Positions 16,415 to 25,504 of a DNA stretch of 64,000 nucleotides are shown in pieces. Position 1 is the first letter of the stretch. Every line of letters starts with the position of its first letter. The translations under genes and the position numbers were made by a program. The stretch covers positions 61,390 to 125,389 of the forward strand of contig DRFO01000024.1 in the NCBI GenBank assembly GCA_011050525.1, written 5' to 3'. A model generated the notes under the pieces. That model was given only the letters and a program-made list of their open reading frames with translations, had not been told where the DNA came from and did not search any database. This DNA is from Halopseudomonas xinjiangensis (GTDB lineage Bacteria > Pseudomonadota > Gammaproteobacteria > Pseudomonadales > Pseudomonadaceae).

Positions 16415-17241
16415 TCGACTCCACCCAGCCCTCGGCGGCAAATCGCGTCACGCCGTTTATCAAGGTAAAGAACGTCTGGCAGGAATACGGTGACCAGGTG
16501 GTGCTCGAGCGGCTTAATCTGAACATCGCCGAAGGCGAGTTCTGCACCCTGGTCGGCACGTCCGGCTGCGGCAAATCAACCTTCCTGCGCCTGTTGCTCG
16601 GCCAGGAACGCCCGAGCCGTGGTGAAATCCTGCTCAATGGCCAGCCGCTGCCGCACGAGCCCGATGCCAGCCGCGGTGTGGTGTTCCAGCGTTACTCGGT
16701 ATTCCCGCACCTGACTGTGCTGAACAACGTCGCACTGGGACTGGCCCTGCCGCGCGCCCCGGTATTCGGTCGGCTGATTGGCCGTGCCCGCCGGGAAGCC
16801 AACGAGGAAGCTGCGGCCATTTTGCACAAGGTCGGACTCGGCCAGTCTCTGGACAAATACCCCGCGCAGCTATCCGGCGGCATGCAACAGCGGCTGGCCA
16901 TCGCCCAGGCGCTCGTTATGAAGCCCCGTGTCCTCTTGCTGGACGAGCCCTTTGGTGCACTGGACCCCGGCATTCGCAAGGACATGCACGCATTGCTGCT
17001 GGAGTTGTGGCAAGAGATCCGGCTGACCGTGTTCATGGTTACCCACGATCTGTCCGAGGGCTTCACCCTGGGCACCCGTCTGATGGTGTTCGACAAACCG
17101 CGAATTGACCCCGGCGCGCCAAATGCCTACGGCGCTTGCATTACCTACGACATACCGCTCAACAGCGACCGCCGTCTGGCCCGTGCCGCTGTCGAGGCCC
17201 TACCCAAACACATCGCCAGCGGCCTGAACTCTGCCGCGTAA
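16411..17241 (+). CDS. ABC transporter ATP-binding protein, guanidine/urea-carboxylase cluster type
   Basis: A 276-residue ATPase that energises the adjacent permease. The Walker A motif is GTSGCGKST (near residue 50), the signature is LSGGMQQR, and Walker B is VLLLDEPFGALD. The switch histidine is in VTHDLSEGF. The aromatic RYSVFPHLTV follows the Q loop. The start overlaps the permease stop (ATGA), and the first DUF1989 gene begins 10 bases after its stop behind AAGGAG. The C-terminal 40 residues extend past the core fold, as in other members of these clusters. Confidence 0.93.
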   Translation: MIDSTQPSAANRVTPFIKVKNVWQEYGDQVVLERLNLNIAEGEFCTLVGTSGCGKSTFLRLLLGQERPSRGEILLNGQPLPHEPDASRGVVFQRYSVFPHLTVLNNVALGLALPRAPVFGRLIGRARREANEEAAAILHKVGLGQSLDKYPAQLSGGMQQRLAIAQALVMKPRVLLLDEPFGALDPGIRKDMHALLLELWQEIRLTVFMVTHDLSEGFTLGTRLMVFDKPRIDPGAPNAYGACITYDIPLNSDRRLARAAVEALPKHIASGLNSAA

Positions 17242-17251
17242 GGAGCTGACA

Positions 17252-17980
17252 ATGACTGTCGATCTGACCCTGCGCCCCACCCTGTATGAAGAAACCGTCC
17301 CCGGTGGCGGGCACAGCTCTTTTGTGCTCAAGCGCGGCCAACTACTACGCATCACCGATATCGAGGGCGGGGCCAATGTCAGCCTGATGCTGCTCAACGC
17401 CAACGAGAAAAGCGAACGTCTGAATCTGCCCGATACGCTCAAAGGCCAGCACACTGCCAAGCTGACCACCGGCCACTGCCTGTATTCGGACATGGGCCGC
17501 GTGCTGGCGGCCATCACGGCCGATACCTGCGGCTGGCATGACAGCTTCGGCGGCGTGCTCAACGCAAAGGAAGTCGCCGACAAATATGGCCAGGGCCGTT
17601 ATCAGGAACTGCGCAACGGTTTCTACCGCAACGGTCACGACAATCTGCTGGTGGAAATGGGCAAGTGGAATTTGAATCAGCAGGATCTGCTGATGACTAT
17701 CAACCTGTTCAGCCAGGTACGCGTCGATGCCGAGGGGGGCTTTGATTTCGAACCGGGCAATTCCAGCGCCGGGAATTACATTGAACTCTACGCGCCGATG
17801 GACACGCTGGTCATCCTCACCGCCCTGCAACACCCGATGGATCCGAACCCGCACTACGCGCCGAAACCAGTGCGCCTGAGCTGGCAGCAGATCGACAGCG
17901 ACGGCATTACCGTCTTCTGCCGCACATCGCGACCCGAAAACGGCCGCGCTTTTCATAACACCGAACGACTGTACGTCTGA
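17252..17980 (+). CDS. DUF1989 protein UAAP1, carboxyguanidine deiminase subunit
   Basis: A 242-residue DUF1989 protein, annotated in many genomes as urea amidolyase associated protein 1. In guanidine-using bacteria the two DUF1989 proteins form carboxyguanidine deiminase, which converts carboxyguanidine to allophanate and ammonia. The family block [12 protein letters not shown] (about residues 91-102) gives a Cys and His. The second family Cys seen in its partner (HSCRDN) is replaced here by NGHDN, so the two subunits differ in metal ligands. It lies 11 bases before the second DUF1989 gene. The guanidine-I riboswitch upstream supports the deiminase role over a urea role. Confidence 0.88.
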   Translation: MTVDLTLRPTLYEETVPGGGHSSFVLKRGQLLRITDIEGGANVSLMLLNANEKSERLNLPDTLKGQHTAKLTTGHCLYSDMGRVLAAITADTCGWHDSFGGVLNAKEVADKYGQGRYQELRNGFYRNGHDNLLVEMGKWNLNQQDLLMTINLFSQVRVDAEGGFDFEPGNSSAGNYIELYAPMDTLVILTALQHPMDPNPHYAPKPVRLSWQQIDSDGITVFCRTSRPENGRAFHNTERLYV

Positions 17981-17991
17981 GGGCTGCCGAC

Positions 17992-18627
17992 ATGACCCTG
18001 ACTCAAAGCCAGAAACAGCCGGAAGCCGCCAGCTTTCGCGCAAGCATACCCGCCGGCGAGCCCTACCTGTTCGAGATCAAGGCCGGGCAGACCCTGCGCC
18101 TGCTGGACCTGGAAGGCAACCAGGCCGTAGACACGCTGTTCTTCAGCGCAGCCAACCCGCGTGAACGCTTCGACCCGCAGCGCACCCTGCGCAAGCAGAA
18201 CCGGGTTTATCTGAGCACCGGCACGGTCCTGTATTCCAATCAGGGCAACCCGCTGCTGACTATCGTGGCTGACACCTGCGGACGGCATGACACGCTGGGC
18301 GGTGCCTGCGCCCAGGAAAGCAACACGGTGCGCTATGCGCTGGACAAGCGCTACATGCACAGCTGCCGGGACAACTTTCTACGAGCCAGCCTCATCGATG
18401 GCCGCCTGGACAAGCGCGACATCGGCGCCAATATCAATTTTTTCATGAACGTTCCGGTGACGCCGGAGGGCGGGCTGACCTTCGAGGACGGGATTTCCGC
18501 CGCGGGCAAATATGTCGAGCTGGTCGCGCACATGGACATCATCGTACTGATTTCGAACTGCCCGCAGCTGAACAATCCATGCAACGCCTACAACCCGACC
18601 CCGGCCGAAGTGCTGGTCTGGGACTGA
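17992..18627 (+). CDS. DUF1989 protein UAAP2, carboxyguanidine deiminase subunit
   Basis: A 211-residue DUF1989 protein, the UAAP2 type, partner of the preceding gene in carboxyguanidine deiminase. The conserved metal-site residues are in [14 protein letters not shown] (about residues 90-103) and HSCRDNFL, both with cysteine, so this subunit likely holds the metal and active site. A GAGGG ribosome site lies just before its ATG. A 95-bp gap follows before the carboxylase gene, the only sizeable gap in the operon, and it holds a second guanidine riboswitch candidate. Confidence 0.9.
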   Translation: MTLTQSQKQPEAASFRASIPAGEPYLFEIKAGQTLRLLDLEGNQAVDTLFFSAANPRERFDPQRTLRKQNRVYLSTGTVLYSNQGNPLLTIVADTCGRHDTLGGACAQESNTVRYALDKRYMHSCRDNFLRASLIDGRLDKRDIGANINFFMNVPVTPEGGLTFEDGISAAGKYVELVAHMDIIVLISNCPQLNNPCNAYNPTPAEVLVWD

Positions 18628-18655
18628 GCAAGACCAGCTCCATTTTGAACCACCA

Positions 18656-18716
18656 ACCACGGACGACCGTGGTGCAGACGAAAAAAGCGGGACGGCCCGC
18701 CTACCCTTTCGAGGGA
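18656..18716 (+). ncRNA. Candidate guanidine-II (mini-ykkC) riboswitch inside the operon, before the carboxylase
   Basis: ACCACGG-ACGA-CCGTGGT (18656-18673) and GCGGG-ACGG-CCCGC (18687-18700) are two perfect hairpins, each with a four-base ACGR loop and a G-C closing pair, joined by a 13-base linker. This is the architecture of guanidine-II riboswitches, in which the two loops bind guanidinium and dock. Right after it, CCCT-TTCG-AGGG (18704-18715) can hide the GAGGG ribosome site of the carboxylase gene (start 18723). This gives a plausible translational switch. It is a second guanidine sensor in an operon that already starts with a guanidine-I aptamer. Confidence 0.8.
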
Positions 18717-18722
18717 ACTGCA

Positions 18723-21700
18723 ATGTTCGACAAACTGCTGATTGCCAACCGCGGCGCCATCGCCTGCCGTATTCTGCGGACGCTACGTACACTCGACGTC
18801 AAGGGCGTCGCCGTCTACTCCGAAGCTGATGCCGCCAGCCTGCATATCCAGCAGGCCGACGAGGCGCACAGCCTCGGTGAAGGCTCGGCGACCAACACCT
18901 ACCTGGTGGTCGACAAAATCCTCGACATTGCCCGACAGGCGGGTGCCAAAGCCATTCACCCAGGTTATGGATTTCTTTCCGAAAACGCCGCCTTTGCCGA
19001 GGCCTGCGAAGCCGCGGGCATCGCCTTCGTCGGCCCGACGCCGGAACAATTGCGCGTCTTTGGGCTGAAGCACACCGCCCGCGCGCTGGCCAAACACCAC
19101 GGCGTGCCGATGCTCGAAGGCACCGAGTTGCTGGAAAATATAGACGCCGCACTGGTAGCTGGCGAGCAGGTCGGCTACCCGGTGATGCTCAAGAGCACCG
19201 CCGGCGGCGGCGGGATTGGCATGCGGGTATGCAACAGCGCGCAGGAGCTGATCGATGCGTTCGAGGCGGTCAAGCGGCTGGGGCAGAACAACTTCAGCGA
19301 TTCAGGCGTGTTCATCGAAAAATATATTCAGCGCGCCCGCCATCTTGAAGTCCAGGTATTTGGCGACGGTAACGGAGAAGTGCTGGCGCTGGGCGTGCGC
19401 GACTGCTCGGTGCAGCGGCGCAATCAGAAAGTGCTGGAAGAGACGCCCGCGCCGAACCTGCCTGCCGGCATGGCGGAGGAACTCTGCGAAGCAGCAATCA
19501 AGCTTGCCAAGGCAGTGCAGTACCGCAGCGCCGGGACCGTGGAATTTGTCTACGACAGCGAGGCCGAGCGGTTTTACTTCCTCGAAGTAAACACCCGCCT
19601 ACAGGTAGAGCACGGCGTGACCGAACAGGTCTGGGGCGTCGATCTGGTGCGCTGGATGATCAAGCTCGCTGCCGGTGATCTGCCGCCCCTGGCCGAACTG
19701 GCCGCAACACTCGCACCCAGCGGGCACGCCATTCAGGCACGACTCTATGCCGAAGACCCGGGCCGCGACTTTCAGCCCAGCCCCGGCCTGCTGACCGCTG
19801 TCGCGTTTCCCGAAGCGGATGGGAAGCACCTGCGTATCGATACCTGGGTCGAAGCCGGCTGCGAGATACCGTCCTACTTCGACCCGATGATCGCCAAGAT
19901 GATCACCTGGGCGCCTGATCGCGAAGCCGCCAGCAAGGCTCTGGACACAGCGCTGGATGAGACGGTGCTGTATGGCGTGGAGTGCAACCGTGACTACCTG
20001 CGTCAGATTCTCTGCGATGCACCGTTTGCCAGCGGTGAACCCTGGACACGTTGCCTGGAGGGCCTGGTGTACCAGGCAAACACGTTTGAAGTACTGAGCG
20101 CAGGTACCCAGAGCACGGTACAGGATTTTCCTGGCCGTCTGGGCTACTGGGCGGTCGGCGTGCCGCCTTCCGGGCCAATGGACAGCCGAGCGCTGCGCCT
20201 GGGTAACCGCCTGCTTGGCAATGAGGAAGGCGCAGCGGGTCTGGAAATCACCATGAGTGGGCCGGTCCTGCGCTTCAACACCGATGCAGTGGTTGCGGTA
20301 ACCGGCGCAGTCATTCCTGTCAAACTCGACGATATCGAGCAGCCGATGTGCACCGCCATTCTGGTCAAGGCCGGCAGCACGCTGAGCTTCGCAACCATTG
20401 CCGGTGCCGGAGCCCGCAGCTATCTGTGCCTGCGTGGCGGTCTGCAAGTGCCGGACTACCTCGGTAGCAAAAGCACCTTCACCCTCGGCCAGTTCGGTGG
20501 CCACGGTGGCCGTGCGCTGCGCGCCGGGGACGTGCTACATCTGCCCCGGCTGGAGGACGCCTCCACCGGTGCCAGCCTGCCGCCTGCGCAGTGCAGCGAC
20601 CTGAGCGACGTGCGTGAGATCCGCGTGATCTATGGGCCGCACGGCGCGCCGGAATATTTCACCGAAGCGTATATCGCAACCTTTTTAGCCACCGAATGGG
20701 AAGTGCACTTCAACTCCAGCCGTACGGGCGTACGGCTGATCGGACCAAAACCCGAATGGGTACGCGACAGCGGCGGCGAGGCCGGTCTGCATCCGTCCAA
20801 TATTCACGACAACCCCTACGCCATCGGCGCGGTGGACTTCACCGGTGACATGCCGGTGATTCTTGGCCCGGACGGCCCAAGCCTGGGCGGCTTCGTCTGC
20901 CCGGTCACCATTATCGAAGCCGACCTCTGGCAGCTCGGCCAGCTCAAGGCAGGTGACAAGGTACGCTTCGTTGCGGTCGAGATTGATACGGCGCGTCAAC
21001 TGGCGCAGGCGCTCAACAGCGAATGTGCCACCCTCGCCTCAGTTGCCGCACCGGCTGCAGAAAACATCGCATCGCCAACCTTGACTACGCCGATCGTGCT
21101 CGACCTTGGCGAGGCCGACAAACGCCTGGTTGGGCGCCTGTCCGGCGACACCCATTTGCTGCTCGAGATTGGCGCAGCGGAGCTTGATCTGGTGTTGCGG
21201 TTCCGGGCTCACGCGCTGATGCAAGCGTTGGAAGCGAAGAGCCTCGACGGCGTTATCGACCTCACACCGGGCATCCGTTCGCTGCAGGTGCACTATCAGC
21301 CGGAGACGCTGCCGCTGGCAACGCTGTTGAACACGGTCGCAGGTCTGTGGGACCAGGTGTGCGCCAGCAATGAACTCACAGTGCCGTCACGCATCGTCCA
21401 TCTGCCTTTGTCATGGGACGACCCGGCCTGTCAGCTGGCAATCGAGAAATACATGACCACGGTGCGCAAGAACGCGCCCTGGTGCCCGAGCAACCTGGAG
21501 TTCATCCGTCGCATCAATGACCTGCCGAATCTGGACGAGGTGCATCGCACGGTATTTGATGCCAGCTATCTGGTGATGGGGCTGGGCGATGTGTATCTCG
21601 GCGCGCCGGTGGCGACACCACTGGACCCACGCCATCGTCTGGTCACCACCAAATACAATCCGGCCCGCACCTGGACGGCGGAAAACTCCGTTGGCATCGG

Positions 21701-22349
21701 CGGCGCCTACATGTGTGTGTACGGCATGGAAGGTCCTGGGGGTTATCAGTTCGTCGGCCGCACATTGCAGATGTGGAACCGCTACCGCGAAGTCGCGGCC
21801 TTTGAAGGCAAGCCCTGGCTGCTGCGTTTCTTCGACCAGATTCGGTTTTACCCGGTATCGGCTGATGAGCTGCTGCGCATCAGGCGCGACTTTCCGCTGG
21901 GCCGGTTTGAGCTGGGTATCGAAGAAAGCCAGCTGTGTCTGGCTGACTATCAGGCCTTCCTTGAACGCGAGGCCGACGGTATCGCCAGCTTTCGCAGCCA
22001 GCAACGCGCTGCCTTTGACGCCGAGCGCCAACGCTGGATCGAATCCGGACAGGCAAATTACGAAAGCGAGGAAGCCGCACCTGAACAGGGTGACGACGCG
22101 CCCCTGGCGGCCGGGCAGTACAGCCTCGAAAGCCACATCGCCGGGAATCTCTGGCAGGTCCAGGTGGAAGCTGGCGCGACGGTCAAGGCCGGCGATGTGC
22201 TGGTCATTCTCGAGTCGATGAAGATGGAAATTCCACTGACGGCACCGCGCGACGGTGTAGTGCGTGAGATCCGCGTGCAACCCGGCTCGCCCGTACGAGC
22301 GGGACAACGTGTGGTGGTACTGGAAGAAGCCTGTGAGGAAGGAATATGA
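18723..22349 (+). CDS. Biotin-dependent guanidine carboxylase (urea carboxylase family)
   Basis: A 1208-residue biotin enzyme. Residues 1-450 form biotin carboxylase (AGGGGIGMRV ATP-grasp loop near 160; EVNTRLQVEHGVTEQVWG near 290). The middle part has KipA/KipI-like carboxyltransferase domains (VGVPPSGPMDSRALRLGN; WTAENSVGIGGAYM). The C-terminal carrier domain has the biotinylated Lys1167 in ESMKME. It would carboxylate guanidine to carboxyguanidine with ATP and bicarbonate. Automatic annotation usually says urea carboxylase, but the paired DUF1989 genes and two guanidine riboswitches favour guanidine. The start at 18723 follows GAGGGA. The stop overlaps the allophanate hydrolase start. Confidence 0.9.
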   Translation: MFDKLLIANRGAIACRILRTLRTLDVKGVAVYSEADAASLHIQQADEAHSLGEGSATNTYLVVDKILDIARQAGAKAIHPGYGFLSENAAFAEACEAAGIAFVGPTPEQLRVFGLKHTARALAKHHGVPMLEGTELLENIDAALVAGEQVGYPVMLKSTAGGGGIGMRVCNSAQELIDAFEAVKRLGQNNFSDSGVFIEKYIQRARHLEVQVFGDGNGEVLALGVRDCSVQRRNQKVLEETPAPNLPAGMAEELCEAAIKLAKAVQYRSAGTVEFVYDSEAERFYFLEVNTRLQVEHGVTEQVWGVDLVRWMIKLAAGDLPPLAELAATLAPSGHAIQARLYAEDPGRDFQPSPGLLTAVAFPEADGKHLRIDTWVEAGCEIPSYFDPMIAKMITWAPDREAASKALDTALDETVLYGVECNRDYLRQILCDAPFASGEPWTRCLEGLVYQANTFEVLSAGTQSTVQDFPGRLGYWAVGVPPSGPMDSRALRLGNRLLGNEEGAAGLEITMSGPVLRFNTDAVVAVTGAVIPVKLDDIEQPMCTAILVKAGSTLSFATIAGAGARSYLCLRGGLQVPDYLGSKSTFTLGQFGGHGGRALRAGDVLHLPRLEDASTGASLPPAQCSDLSDVREIRVIYGPHGAPEYFTEAYIATFLATEWEVHFNSSRTGVRLIGPKPEWVRDSGGEAGLHPSNIHDNPYAIGAVDFTGDMPVILGPDGPSLGGFVCPVTIIEADLWQLGQLKAGDKVRFVAVEIDTARQLAQALNSECATLASVAAPAAENIASPTLTTPIVLDLGEADKRLVGRLSGDTHLLLEIGAAELDLVLRFRAHALMQALEAKSLDGVIDLTPGIRSLQVHYQPETLPLATLLNTVAGLWDQVCASNELTVPSRIVHLPLSWDDPACQLAIEKYMTTVRKNAPWCPSNLEFIRRINDLPNLDEVHRTVFDASYLVMGLGDVYLGAPVATPLDPRHRLVTTKYNPARTWTAENSVGIGGAYMCVYGMEGPGGYQFVGRTLQMWNRYREVAAFEGKPWLLRFFDQIRFYPVSADELLRIRRDFPLGRFELGIEESQLCLADYQAFLEREADGIASFRSQQRAAFDAERQRWIESGQANYESEEAAPEQGDDAPLAAGQYSLESHIAGNLWQVQVEAGATVKAGDVLVILESMKMEIPLTAPRDGVVREIRVQPGSPVRAGQRVVVLEEACEEGI

Positions 22350-24166
22350 CCCCTGCATTTGATTTACGTCTGGATAGTCTGCGCGTCGCCTACAGCGAAG
22401 GCACGACCATTCCCCGTCAGTTGATCGGCGAACTGCGCGACAAGGCCGCTGCGCTCAATCCTGATTTCAATCTGTTCATCCATCTGCTCAGCCCCACCGA
22501 GCTTGAGCCCTACCTGGCCGCGCTGGACGGCAAAACGCCGGCTGAACTGCCACTGTTTGGCGTGCCCTTTTCCATTAAGGACAATATCGACCTGGCCGGC
22601 ATTTCCACTACCGCCGCGTGCCCGGCCTTCGCTTACCTCGCCGAGCGCAGCGCGACGATCGTCGAGCAACTGATCGCGCTGGGCGCGGTGCCGATGGGCA
22701 AAACCAATCTCGACCAATTCGCTACCGGTCTGAACGGCACACGTTCGCCCTACGGCGAATGCCGCAACAGCGTCCATCCGGATTACCCATCGGGCGGCTC
22801 AAGTGCAGGCTCTTCTCTGGCGGTAGCGCTGGGGGTATCGAGTTTTGCGCTGGGTACCGACACCGCCGGGTCCGGCCGCGTCCCTGCGTCGTTGAACAAC
22901 CTGGTTGGCCTCAAAGCGAGCAAAGGCCTGATTTCCACGGCCGGGGTGGTGCCCGCCTGCCGCACACTCGACTGCGTCACTTTTTTCACCGCTACCGCAA
23001 AGGAAGCCAGCCAGTTGCTGGGGCTGACAGCCAGGGTCGATCCGCGTGACGAATACAGCCGCGCCAACCCCTCATGGAATGACATCTCGGCCTTCGGCAC
23101 CGTGCAGTCCTTTCGTTTCGGTGTGCCCAGCCAACTGGAATTTCTCGGCTGCCCTGAAAGCCCGGCGCTGTACGAGAACACCATCAGGCAACTGGAGGCC
23201 ATGGGTGGCGAGGCCGTGCCAGTCGATCTTGCACCTTTTCTGGAAGCTGCCCGGCTGCTTTACGAAGGTCCCTGGGTCGCTGAACGCTATAGCGTGGCGG
23301 GCGACTTGATTGAGCAAAACGCCGATGCCGTGCTGCCCGTGATTCGCGCCGTGCTCGAACAGGCACCGGGAACCACTGCCGTGCAACTGTTTCGCGCCGA
23401 GTACCGCCTGCAGCAGCTCAAGGCCGTGTGCGACCGGATCATGGCCGAAGTGGACTGCATCCTCACGCCGGCCTATCCGCGCCCGGTGACGCTAAACGAG
23501 CTGCATGCCGAGCCGGTGAAGCGCAACTCGGACCTGGGCTACTACACCAACTTCATGAACATGCTGGACTATGCCGCGGTCGCCGTACCCGCAGACTTCA
23601 TGCAGAACGGTCTGCCATGGGGCGTCACCCTGTTCGGGCGTGTGTTTACGGACCAGTATCTGCTCAGCCTGGCCGGCAGCCTGCAGCGCCAGCATAGCCT
23701 GCCCCTCGTTGGCGGCAATGCATCAAGCTCGCCCGCCCCGCTGAATCCGGCGCGCAACGACCGCGCCCGTGTGGTGGTGTGTGGTGCGCACCTGGACGGC
23801 CTGCCGCTGAACTGGCAGCTCAAACAGCGCGGCGGCACACTGCTTGAGACCACTCGCAGCTCACCGGATTACAAACTCTACGCGTTGGCTGGTGGTCCGC
23901 CCTTCCGTCCGGGAATGGTGCGCGTAACCGAGCAGGGCAGCGCGATTGAGATCGAGATCTGGGAAGTGCCGGGCAGCGAGCTGGGATCCTTCCTGACCGG
24001 CATCCCTGCGCCACTCGGCCTGGGCAAGGTTCAGTTGGCCAATGGTCGCTGGGAAACCGGTTTCATTTGCGAGGCTTACGGCCTGGAGGGCGCACGCGAG
24101 ATAACCGAATTTGGCGGCTGGCGGGGCTATCTGGACGCGAGTCTGGACGCGAGCAAGCCAGCATGA
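22346..24166 (+). CDS. atzF: Allophanate hydrolase
   Basis: A 606-residue amidase-signature enzyme that hydrolyses allophanate to two ammonia and two CO2, the last step of guanidine or urea use by the carboxylation route. The catalytic triad is Lys78 (SIKDN), Ser152 (SGGSSAGSS) and Ser176 (DTAGSGR). Residues from about 460 on form the separate C-terminal domain of AtzF-type enzymes (CGAHLDGLPLNWQL; SSPDYKLYAL). The start overlaps the carboxylase stop (ATGA), and its own stop overlaps the EamA transporter start in the same way, so it sits in the middle of a coupled series. Confidence 0.94.
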   Translation: MTPAFDLRLDSLRVAYSEGTTIPRQLIGELRDKAAALNPDFNLFIHLLSPTELEPYLAALDGKTPAELPLFGVPFSIKDNIDLAGISTTAACPAFAYLAERSATIVEQLIALGAVPMGKTNLDQFATGLNGTRSPYGECRNSVHPDYPSGGSSAGSSLAVALGVSSFALGTDTAGSGRVPASLNNLVGLKASKGLISTAGVVPACRTLDCVTFFTATAKEASQLLGLTARVDPRDEYSRANPSWNDISAFGTVQSFRFGVPSQLEFLGCPESPALYENTIRQLEAMGGEAVPVDLAPFLEAARLLYEGPWVAERYSVAGDLIEQNADAVLPVIRAVLEQAPGTTAVQLFRAEYRLQQLKAVCDRIMAEVDCILTPAYPRPVTLNELHAEPVKRNSDLGYYTNFMNMLDYAAVAVPADFMQNGLPWGVTLFGRVFTDQYLLSLAGSLQRQHSLPLVGGNASSSPAPLNPARNDRARVVVCGAHLDGLPLNWQLKQRGGTLLETTRSSPDYKLYALAGGPPFRPGMVRVTEQGSAIEIEIWEVPGSELGSFLTGIPAPLGLGKVQLANGRWETGFICEAYGLEGAREITEFGGWRGYLDASLDASKPA

Positions 24167-25098
24167 AAACACTCGGACCGCAGCTACTGTTGGTATTCGG
24201 AGCCTCCCTGTGGGGGCTCGGCTGGATACCCCTGCATTATTTCGCCAGCGTCGGCTGGATAGGTATGCCTCTGGTATTGCTGACCTATGGTCTGCTGGCG
24301 GTCGTCGCCATACCGGTGCTCTGGTGGCAACGACGGGAGTGGTGGGCACAAAGCAACGCGCTGCTGGTGATCACTATCTGTGGCGGCTGGGCTGCGGCCG
24401 CACTGGTGACCGCCCTGGCCGTGGGCGAGGTGGTTCGTGTCATGCTGCTGTTCTACCTCGCGCCCGTCTGGGGCATGCTGGGAGCGCGCTTGCTACTGGG
24501 GGAGCGGCTCACGCCGCTGCGGATTCTCGCCCTCCTGCTGGCGATGTCCGGTATCGCTCTGACACTGGGCGTGGACAGCGACACGCTTCGATCGCTGAGC
24601 GGTGCCGACTGGCTGGCCCTCAGCGCAGGGTTCGGCTTCGCCTTGAACAATCTCGCCACCCGAGCCGCCGACAAGGTTCCGTTGGCGAGCAAAACCCTGG
24701 CCTGTTTTATTGGTAGCGCCGTTCTGGCCGGGCTTGTATGCCTGATTCTGGCACAGCCGATCCCACCTGTGACCTTTACCATAAGCTGGCAGATCGTCCT
24801 GCTTGCCCTGGGCTGGTTGCTGGCGCTGACGAGCGTCCAGTACGGACTGACGCATATCGAGGCGGGACGGGCGGCGGTGCTGATCGTGTTCGAGCTGATC
24901 GCAGCTGTGCTTTCGTCGGCCTGGCTGACCGAACGCGTGATCACCACGCCGGAATGGATCGGCGCCATGCTGATAGGTATCGCTGCTCTGATAGCCGGCT
25001 GGCCGGAAAAGACTGCTCGGGCAGTTCCAGAGCCGCTGTCGCCTGACGTCCCGCCATTCCGTCTTGCGGAGCCGGCAGCCAAGGATGCAGAGCGCTGA
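24163..25098 (+). CDS. EamA/DMT family transporter, last gene of the guanidine operon
   Basis: A 311-residue membrane protein with about ten helices in two EamA repeats (SLWGLGWIPLHYF; then LALGWLLALTSVQYGL). EamA proteins export or import small metabolites. Most guanidine-linked exporters are small SMR proteins, so a ten-helix DMT member at this place is a less common choice. The start overlaps the allophanate hydrolase stop by four bases, so it is co-transcribed under guanidine control. It may move guanidine or a pathway intermediate. The cytoplasmic C-terminal tail is short and Pro/Ala-rich. Confidence 0.86.
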   Translation: MKTLGPQLLLVFGASLWGLGWIPLHYFASVGWIGMPLVLLTYGLLAVVAIPVLWWQRREWWAQSNALLVITICGGWAAAALVTALAVGEVVRVMLLFYLAPVWGMLGARLLLGERLTPLRILALLLAMSGIALTLGVDSDTLRSLSGADWLALSAGFGFALNNLATRAADKVPLASKTLACFIGSAVLAGLVCLILAQPIPPVTFTISWQIVLLALGWLLALTSVQYGLTHIEAGRAAVLIVFELIAAVLSSAWLTERVITTPEWIGAMLIGIAALIAGWPEKTARAVPEPLSPDVPPFRLAEPAAKDAER

Positions 25099-25116
25099 CA
25101 TTGCGGCACCATCATT

Positions 25117-25139
25117 ACAGCCCGGATCCGCCGGGCTGT
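25117..25139 (+). terminator. Hairpin after the guanidine operon
   Basis: ACAGCCCGG and CCGGGCTGT form a perfect 9-bp stem with an ATCCG loop, 19 bases after the EamA stop. No T-tract follows, so it is a candidate stop or mRNA-stabilising stem. Between here and the promoter at 25412 I see nothing else I can support. Confidence 0.45.
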
Positions 25140-25411
25140 CCGCTCCCCCTGTTGTCCATGCCTACGATCATTAGCCGTTAATGCCGTAAACTTGTACAAA
25201 TCAGCTTCACGCCTACAGCGCTCGCCTTGTTGCCAATTTAGTAAATCCATGCGCTGACCGATGCGAGGTGCCGCTACGCCGCACCCCGCTGTAGAGCGCT
25301 AAAACCGCGTAACTACACCTTGCTCGCTCCGCTGTACCGACTGAAAACCCTGCCGTCTTCCGTTTTGCACAGTTTCATACCGCGGCCAATAGATGTCACA
25401 ATGATACTAAT

Positions 25412-25441
25412 TTATTGTACATTCCAACTTATCTGTATAAT
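25412..25441 (+). promoter_or_regulatory. Candidate sigma-70 promoter for the chemoreceptor gene
   Basis: A perfect TATAAT at 25436-25441 has TTATTG 18 bases before it (25412-25417), or TTGTAC at a shorter 15-base spacing. The region is clearly AT-rich against its surroundings. The leader to the ATG at 25505 would be about 57 bases. Confidence 0.45.
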
Positions 25442-25504
25442 ATTTTCCTTGCTGATACTGGCGGCTTTTCCCGCCGCAACCACTCACTGAAAAGGAACCC
25501 TTTC

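Noticed and set aside
25411..25504. Longer chemoreceptor start near 25415
   Set aside because: It would place the protein start across the TATAAT promoter and before the normal membrane helix; ATG 25505 has a proper ribosome site.
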